DNA of 39,724 nucleotides from an uncultured Bacteroidales bacterium (GTDB lineage Bacteria > Bacteroidota > Bacteroidia > Bacteroidales > Muribaculaceae), in assembly GCA_945829225.1 (NCBI GenBank), contig CALZTY010000019.1:1-39724 (forward strand). Reading direction: 5' to 3'. This document shows positions 35,446 to 39,724 of this stretch, one piece after another. The notes under the pieces were generated by a model, which was not told where the DNA came from, did no database searches, and worked only from the letters and a program-made list of their open reading frames with translations. The position numbers and the translations under genes are program-made. Positions within the stretch are counted from its first letter, which is position 1. Every line of letters begins with the position of its first letter.

Positions 35446-35459
35446 TCTTTAAGGATTAT

Positions 35460-35597
35460 TTATAATATCGGTAAATTTGCACAAATTGCCGATTTCATCA
35501 CCATTTTATGTTTCGGAAACGGCACATGCAATTTCTCCGCCACATCCATTCGCAATACAAAAAGGATAGCCGAGTCAACAAATTTCTCGTTATTCAT
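35460..35597 (-). CDS. Possible 45-aa protein of unknown function
   Basis: An open frame on the minus strand starting MNNEKFVDSAILFVLRMDVA and ending SAICANLPIL. The ATG at 35597 is preceded by a perfect -7 box (TAATTTTGC) ending 3 bases before it, and the stop lies 14 bases before the start of the TPR/AraC regulator. Codon choice looks like that of the neighbouring AT-richer genes. I do not recognise a family. It could be a small regulator or leader peptide for the gene behind it, the N-terminal remnant of a lost gene, or chance. The rest of the 337-bp gap 35446-35782 is AT-rich and holds only the pyrE -7 box. Confidence 0.4.
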   Translation of the reverse strand: MNNEKFVDSAILFVLRMDVAEKLHVPFPKHKMVMKSAICANLPIL

Positions 35598-35600
35598 AAT

Positions 35601-35609
35601 GCAAAATTA
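35601..35609 (-). promoter_or_regulatory. -7 box before the 45-aa frame
   Basis: Minus-strand TAATTTTGC (35609-35601) matches TAnnTTTGC exactly. No TTG at the right distance was found. It may also be the promoter of the TPR/AraC regulator. Confidence 0.45.
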
Positions 35610-35746
35610 TAAAAACTTTTACATAATTCCGCTAATAAAGTTAAAAAGATTTTCCGTAGCATTACACAGCAAAAGATTTGAGCCTTCCATTTCGCTTTTT
35701 CACGTTTTTTAGCAGTGGCTTATGGTAGCATCAGCAGATTTTTCAC

Positions 35747-35754
35747 TAATTTTG
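35747..35754 (+). promoter_or_regulatory. -7 box of the pyrE operon
   Basis: TAATTTTG at 35747-35754 fits the -7 consensus, 28 bases before the pyrE ATG. No TTG was seen 17-23 nt upstream. Confidence 0.4.
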
Positions 35755-35782
35755 TGAATTAATTTTATAATCTATAGATTTT

Positions 35783-36436
35783 ATGAAAAAGGTTGAGCGT
35801 CTTCTTGCTGAGAAACTACTGAAAATCAGTGCAATAATCCTTCAAATCGACAACCCGTTCACTTGGGCTTCGGGCTGGAACTCCCCCATCTACACCGACA
35901 ACCGCAAGACCCTGTCGTACCCCGAAATCCGCTCCTTTATCAAGGTGGAACTTACCCGCTTGATTATGGAGTCTTTCAAGGATGTTGAGGTCATCGCCGG
36001 CGTCGCAACCGGTGCTATCGCTCAGGGTGCTCTCGTCGCCGATACGCTGGGACTCCCGTACATCTATGTGCGCTCCACTCCCAAGGACCATGGACTCGAA
36101 AACCTCATTGAGGGTAGCGTCAAGCCCGGTCAGAAGGTCGTTGTCATTGAGGACCTCATCTCCACAGGTCATTCGTCGCTCAAAGCCGTTGAGGCTATTC
36201 GCGCTACCGGCGCCGAGGTCATCGGCATGGTCGCTCTCTTCACTTACAACTTCCCCATCGCCGAGGAGAACTTCCGTAAAGCTGGCGTTAAGTTGCTGAC
36301 TCTCAGCAACTACAACGCTATGATTGAGGCTGCTCTCGAGAGCGACTACATCCTCGCCAGCGATGTCGACACCCTCAAGGAATGGCGACAAGACCCCGCC
36401 AACTGGACACCCGCTCCTCGCAAGTCAGATTGCTAA
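35783..36436 (+). CDS. pyrE: Orotate phosphoribosyltransferase
   Basis: A 217-aa cytoplasmic enzyme joining orotate to PRPP to give OMP in pyrimidine synthesis. It shows the substrate segment FTWASGWNSPIYTDNRKTLSYP, VATGAIAQGALVAD, the flexible catalytic loop region VRSTPKDHGLENLIEG with its Lys, and the PRPP-binding motif VVVIEDLISTGHSS near residues 118-131. Length is normal. It starts a plus-strand run of five closely spaced genes; the next gene begins 33 bases after its stop, an arrangement seen in Bacteroides. Confidence 0.96.
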   Translation: MKKVERLLAEKLLKISAIILQIDNPFTWASGWNSPIYTDNRKTLSYPEIRSFIKVELTRLIMESFKDVEVIAGVATGAIAQGALVADTLGLPYIYVRSTPKDHGLENLIEGSVKPGQKVVVIEDLISTGHSSLKAVEAIRATGAEVIGMVALFTYNFPIAEENFRKAGVKLLTLSNYNAMIEAALESDYILASDVDTLKEWRQDPANWTPAPRKSDC

Positions 36437-36469
36437 TCCGCCCCACAATTCATTCATTACCAAGCAATT

Positions 36470-36883
36470 ATGGCAAAATACTCCGGAAAAACCGTCACCA
36501 TCGCCAAGCCTGCCTCAGCGGTGGTGGATAGATTCAGCGACCTCTCCAAGCTGCAACCCGTAATCGACAACCTTCCCGAGGAACAGCGCTCCAAAGTGGG
36601 CGATATTTCCCTCACCAACGATAGCATCTGCCTCAACACCCAACAGGTGGGCAAAATCACCTTCACCATCACCGAGCGCACCGAGCAACGCGTGGCTTTC
36701 AACGCTGTGGGCGCTCCCGTGCCTATGGGTCTTGTCCTGGACATCAAGCCCACCGCCGCCGAGGAGTGTCAACTCACCACATCGATTGACGTGGAAATCC
36801 CCATCTTCATGCGCGCAATGGTTGGCGGTGCCCTGCAGAAAGCAGCCGACCAATTCGGCGAAGTGATGCAAAAACTCATCTGA
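36470..36883 (+). CDS. SRPBCC (START-like) family protein
   Basis: A 137-aa protein of the SRPBCC superfamily, a helix-grip fold with a hydrophobic pocket. It starts with the typical VTIAKPASAVVDRFSDLSKL, and ends in a long helix (FMRAMVGGALQKAADQFGEVMQKLI). No signal peptide. In Bacteroides a protein of this kind commonly follows pyrE, but its ligand is not known. It is separated by one base from the next gene. Confidence 0.85.
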   Translation: MAKYSGKTVTIAKPASAVVDRFSDLSKLQPVIDNLPEEQRSKVGDISLTNDSICLNTQQVGKITFTITERTEQRVAFNAVGAPVPMGLVLDIKPTAAEECQLTTSIDVEIPIFMRAMVGGALQKAADQFGEVMQKLI

Positions 36884-36884
36884 T

Positions 36885-37391
36885 ATGCCTCGCCTACGGC
36901 TCTCCAAGGCTCTTCTCATTCTCGCCGTGGCAGCAACCGCCATGGTAGGTGTCTCGTGCGACCATGTCGACAACAAGCGTCTGCCCGTGGTGCCCGTCAA
37001 CCTTATGTTTTGGACTCAAGCCGACTGGGACACCTATGGTGTCACCGGCGCCGGGCAATATCGCATCTTCAACAAGGAGAAGCGCACCCCGGCGGGATTC
37101 AACTATTTGGCATCGTCATACACCGGATTTGGAGGTGTGCTACTATGCTCAACATTCCTCGGTGAGCCGGTAGCATACGATGCCGCATGCCCGGTGGAGT
37201 GCCGCGCCGATGTGGTGGTTTTTATTAATGACAACTACGAAGCCGAGTGTCCCCGCTGCCACAGCCGCTACGATGTGTTCTCGCTCCTGGGCGGATGCAT
37301 CTCGGGCGAGGCTGCCGAGAAAGGCTACGGATTGCAAGTCTACACCGTGAACCCCGGGCGCAACGGCGAATATATGGTTATATATAACTAA
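36885..37391 (+). CDS. Rieske-like lipoprotein with altered metal ligands
   Basis: A 168-aa lipoprotein: lipobox VGVSC with Cys25. The C-terminal half follows the Rieske [2Fe-2S] fold plan (AYDAACPVEC at about 98-106, then about 16 residues, then ECPRCHSRYDVFSLLGGCISGEA). Canonical Rieske proteins have CxH ... CxxH; here the first His position is Val104 and the second is Cys125, leaving C102, C106, C122, C125 and H126. The site may hold a four-Cys cluster or zinc, or be empty. Similar lipoproteins with CPxC-type second motifs are found in Bacteroidetes, function unknown. It lies in the cell envelope and overlaps the SGNH hydrolase gene by one base. Confidence 0.7.
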   Translation: MPRLRLSKALLILAVAATAMVGVSCDHVDNKRLPVVPVNLMFWTQADWDTYGVTGAGQYRIFNKEKRTPAGFNYLASSYTGFGGVLLCSTFLGEPVAYDAACPVECRADVVVFINDNYEAECPRCHSRYDVFSLLGGCISGEAAEKGYGLQVYTVNPGRNGEYMVIYN

Positions 37392-38185
37392 TGAGAAATT
37401 ATCGCGGATTGTGGTGCCTGCTGGCTGTGGCGCTCGGCGTTGTCGCCGCGCTGTCTTTTTACAGCCCTGTGCGCATATTCGGCTACGAGTTGCGCGACTC
37501 GGGTATCGCGAGCGCTCTGAGCGACACATCCTATCGCGCCGTCGAGGCTGTTGTGGAGCCGGTGGCTGCCGACTCGCTCTTCGAGCAAGCCTTGGTTGCC
37601 GAGCCTGTTGAGCCCGATACCATGCCCAAGACCCTGCTATTCATCGGCGACTCGATGCTCGAGGGCCTCTCGCCGCGCTTGGCTGCCTATGCCAAGCACA
37701 ACGGGCACACCCTCTACTCGGTCATCTGGTACAGCTCAACCACCGAGGTGTGGGGACGCTCGGGCAAGCTCAAGGACTACATCAAGCGCACCAACCCCGA
37801 CTTCATATTCATCTCGCTGGGAGCCAACGAGCTCTTTGTCAGCGACATCATCACCAAGCGCGACAAGTATGTCAAGACCTTGCTCGCCGAGATAGGCGAC
37901 ATCCCATATCTGTGGATTGGTCCGCCCAACTGGAAGCCCGACACAGGCATCAATCGCATGATTAGCGACAACGTGCCTGCCGGCGAGTTCTTCCTGAGCG
38001 ATGGCATGCACTTCGAGCGCGCCAAGGACGGTGCACACCCTACCCGCTCGTCGGCAGTGGAGTGGATGGACTCGGTGGTGAGATGGATGAACGTCAACTC
38101 GCCCCACCCCTTCCGCATGGAAGTACCGCCCATGACAACAGCGTCGGCGGCTCGCATCTTTGTCCACCAACCCAACGAACAATAA
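37391..38185 (+). CDS. SGNH/GDSL-type hydrolase or acyltransferase
   Basis: A 264-aa protein with an N-terminal membrane helix (about 5-25), a 55-residue linker, and an SGNH domain. Catalytic blocks: FIGDSMLEGL with S88, SLGANELF with N146, and DGAHPT with D213 and H216. In the envelope such domains remove or transfer acetyl groups on polysaccharides (PatB, AlgX/AlgJ types). The next gene, 6 bases on, encodes an MBOAT acyltransferase, and MBOAT plus SGNH is the standard pair for glycan O-acylation: the MBOAT brings the acyl group across the membrane and the SGNH partner places it. It is therefore probably the periplasmic transferase. The glycan is unknown. Confidence 0.85.
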   Translation: MRNYRGLWCLLAVALGVVAALSFYSPVRIFGYELRDSGIASALSDTSYRAVEAVVEPVAADSLFEQALVAEPVEPDTMPKTLLFIGDSMLEGLSPRLAAYAKHNGHTLYSVIWYSSTTEVWGRSGKLKDYIKRTNPDFIFISLGANELFVSDIITKRDKYVKTLLAEIGDIPYLWIGPPNWKPDTGINRMISDNVPAGEFFLSDGMHFERAKDGAHPTRSSAVEWMDSVVRWMNVNSPHPFRMEVPPMTTASAARIFVHQPNEQ

Positions 38186-38191
38186 TCACTG

Positions 38192-39664
38192 ATGGCAATC
38201 GCGGACGTCCTCCACAACATCGGTGAGATGCTCACATACAATCCCGGGGAGCCGATGCTGTTCTCCAGCGGCACATTTTGGGTGCTCTTCCTCATATTCA
38301 TACCCCTGTACTCAATGGTGCGCAGCCACAAGTGGCAGATGCTCACCTTCGTGGTCCTCTTCAGCCTATACTTTTATTACAAGTCGAGTGGCTGGTTTGT
38401 GGGCTTGCTGCTGGCGACCTCAGCCATCGACTGGTCGCTGTCGCGGCTAATGACACGCTGCCGGAGTCGCGCGACACGCAGGCTGTGCGTCGTCGCGTCG
38501 CTGCTCACCTCGCTGGGCATCCTCGGCTACTTCAAGTATGCCAACTTCTTCCTATGGAACATTAACGCCCTGGTAGGCGGCAATTTCCAGCCGCTCGACC
38601 TCATCTTGCCGGTGGGCATATCTTTCTACACCTTCCAGAGCGTGAGTTACATAGTAGACGTATACAAAGGACGTGTGCAGCCCACCCGCACATGGCTTGA
38701 GTACTTGTTTTTCCTGTCATTTTTCCCGGCATTGGTTGCCGGACCCATCGTCCGTGCCGATTATTTCCTGCCACAGATAGAGAATCGCCGAGCGGCGACA
38801 CGTCGCGAGGTGTGGCTCGGGCTGTGGCTCATCATCCTCGGCGTGGTCAAGAAAGCCATCATCGCCGACTACATTGCCCAATACAACGACCTGATTTTCT
38901 CCACCCCCGGCGGATATTCGGGTTTTGAAACCCTCATGGGCATTATCGGCTACACCATGCAGATTTACTGCGACTTCTCGGGCTACTCCGACATGGCTAT
39001 CGGCATCGCCATGATTATGGGCTTCCGCCTGGCTTTGAACTTCAATTTTCCGTATAAGTCGCAGAATTTGAGCGACTTCTGGCACCGGTGGCACATCTCG
39101 CTGTCGACATGGCTGCGCGACTACATCTATATACCCCTCGGGGGCAACCGCCATGGGGTGGCGAGGACCTACCTCAACAACTTCATCACCATGCTCATCG
39201 GCGGCTTGTGGCACGGCGCAGCGTGGCGCTTCGTGTTTTGGGGAGCGATGCACGGTTTGGGGCTTGCCATCCACAAGGCATGCAAGCCTTGGCTGGGGCG
39301 CTTAGGCGACTCATGTGGCATCCGGGCGATCAGCTGGTTTGTGACCATGACCACAGTGACCGCGCTATGGGTATTTTTCCGCGCCGACACCTTTGGTGAA
39401 GCATGCACCATCATCGGGGCTGTGTTTATGAATTTTGATTTGGCTTATGTAGTGCCCTTTGCACAGGTGAGGAGCCTGTGGCTGGTGCTGATGGGCATCA
39501 TCATCGCGGCACACTGCCTACCCACACGCACCTGGCGCCACTTGGGCACTCGCTTTATTTATGCGCCGTGGGTAGCAAAATTAATTATTTTCATCGTAGT
39601 AGTGCAATGTGTGATAGAGTTGCGCTCGAGCGATGTGATGCCGTTTATTTACTTTAATTTTTAA
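38192..39664 (+). CDS. MBOAT-family membrane O-acyltransferase (AlgI/PatA-like)
   Basis: A 490-aa multi-spanning protein of normal AlgI length. Signature blocks are LILPVGISFYTFQSVSYIVDVY, FFPALVAGPIVRADYFLPQI, FWHRWHISLSTWLRDYIYIP and LIGGLWHGAAWRF with the invariant His341. It moves acyl groups, usually acetyl, across the inner membrane for O-acylation of a glycan. It follows the SGNH gene by 6 bases and is the last gene of the pyrE run in this window. No neighbouring glycan synthase is visible, so the target could be capsule, peptidoglycan or a lipid-linked oligosaccharide. Confidence 0.94.
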   Translation: MAIADVLHNIGEMLTYNPGEPMLFSSGTFWVLFLIFIPLYSMVRSHKWQMLTFVVLFSLYFYYKSSGWFVGLLLATSAIDWSLSRLMTRCRSRATRRLCVVASLLTSLGILGYFKYANFFLWNINALVGGNFQPLDLILPVGISFYTFQSVSYIVDVYKGRVQPTRTWLEYLFFLSFFPALVAGPIVRADYFLPQIENRRAATRREVWLGLWLIILGVVKKAIIADYIAQYNDLIFSTPGGYSGFETLMGIIGYTMQIYCDFSGYSDMAIGIAMIMGFRLALNFNFPYKSQNLSDFWHRWHISLSTWLRDYIYIPLGGNRHGVARTYLNNFITMLIGGLWHGAAWRFVFWGAMHGLGLAIHKACKPWLGRLGDSCGIRAISWFVTMTTVTALWVFFRADTFGEACTIIGAVFMNFDLAYVVPFAQVRSLWLVLMGIIIAAHCLPTRTWRHLGTRFIYAPWVAKLIIFIVVVQCVIELRSSDVMPFIYFNF

Positions 39665-39668
39665 AAAG

Positions 39669-39701
39669 GACAGCCCGGGCATCGGGGATGCTCGGGCTGT
39701 C
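39669..39701. terminator. Terminator after the MBOAT gene
   Basis: A 15-bp GC-rich stem (39669-39683 with 39687-39701, one wobble) with a GGG loop. The T tract follows it only on the minus strand (CTTTTTAAAAATT), so it may mainly serve a minus-strand gene coming from beyond 39724. The last 23 bases hold nothing recognisable. Confidence 0.7.
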
Positions 39702-39724
39702 GGTTGATAGGGGGCGGTTACCTA

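Overview
The window looks like a chromosome segment of a gut Bacteroidales bacterium with fairly high GC, most like Muribaculaceae or a relative. The evidence is Bacteroidetes promoters (TTG, about 20 nt, then TAnnTTTGC), almost no Shine-Dalgarno sequences, a hybrid two-component system, a BspA-type leucine-rich repeat protein, a DUF6377 regulator, a type IX secretion tail and glycine-lipid acyltransferases. Most of it is ordinary chromosome. No phage, transposase, CRISPR array or plasmid function was seen.

Region 1 (1-8.7 kb). A four-gene minus-strand glycan assembly operon (GT-C-like membrane protein, GT2 glycosyltransferase, degenerate SDR, DUF115-like protein) diverges from glsA-glsB, the glycine-lipid O- and N-acyltransferase pair. 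A decayed fragment of an enterochelin-esterase-like gene follows glsB. DUF3822-rsmD and a parallel beta-helix lipoprotein lie on the minus strand.

Region 2 (8.7-18 kb). A DUF6377 membrane regulator precedes an 1117-aa exported protein that joins a carbohydrate-binding-like module, an esterase-like alpha/beta hydrolase with Asp at the nucleophile position, a PHP phosphoesterase domain and a type IX sorting tail. A hybrid two-component system converges on it. This is the most unusual part of the window.

Region 3 (18-29 kb). Housekeeping genes: lysS-gpsA, two identical tRNA-Asn genes, a C69 dipeptidase with a GH25 muramidase, the fumarate reductase/succinate dehydrogenase operon (cytochrome b subunit with a long Gln/Glu-rich C-terminal extension), and hflX.

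Region 4 (29-35.8 kb). A large BspA-like surface protein of visibly lower GC, a TPR/AraC membrane regulator, and a possible 45-aa gene with its own promoter box, all on the minus strand.

Region 5 (35.8-39.7 kb). pyrE, an SRPBCC protein, a Rieske-like lipoprotein with altered ligands, an SGNH hydrolase and an MBOAT acyltransferase form one plus-strand run. The last two probably transfer acyl groups to an envelope glycan.

Functions come from reading motifs and family recall only; no database search was run. Promoters and terminators are pattern calls.
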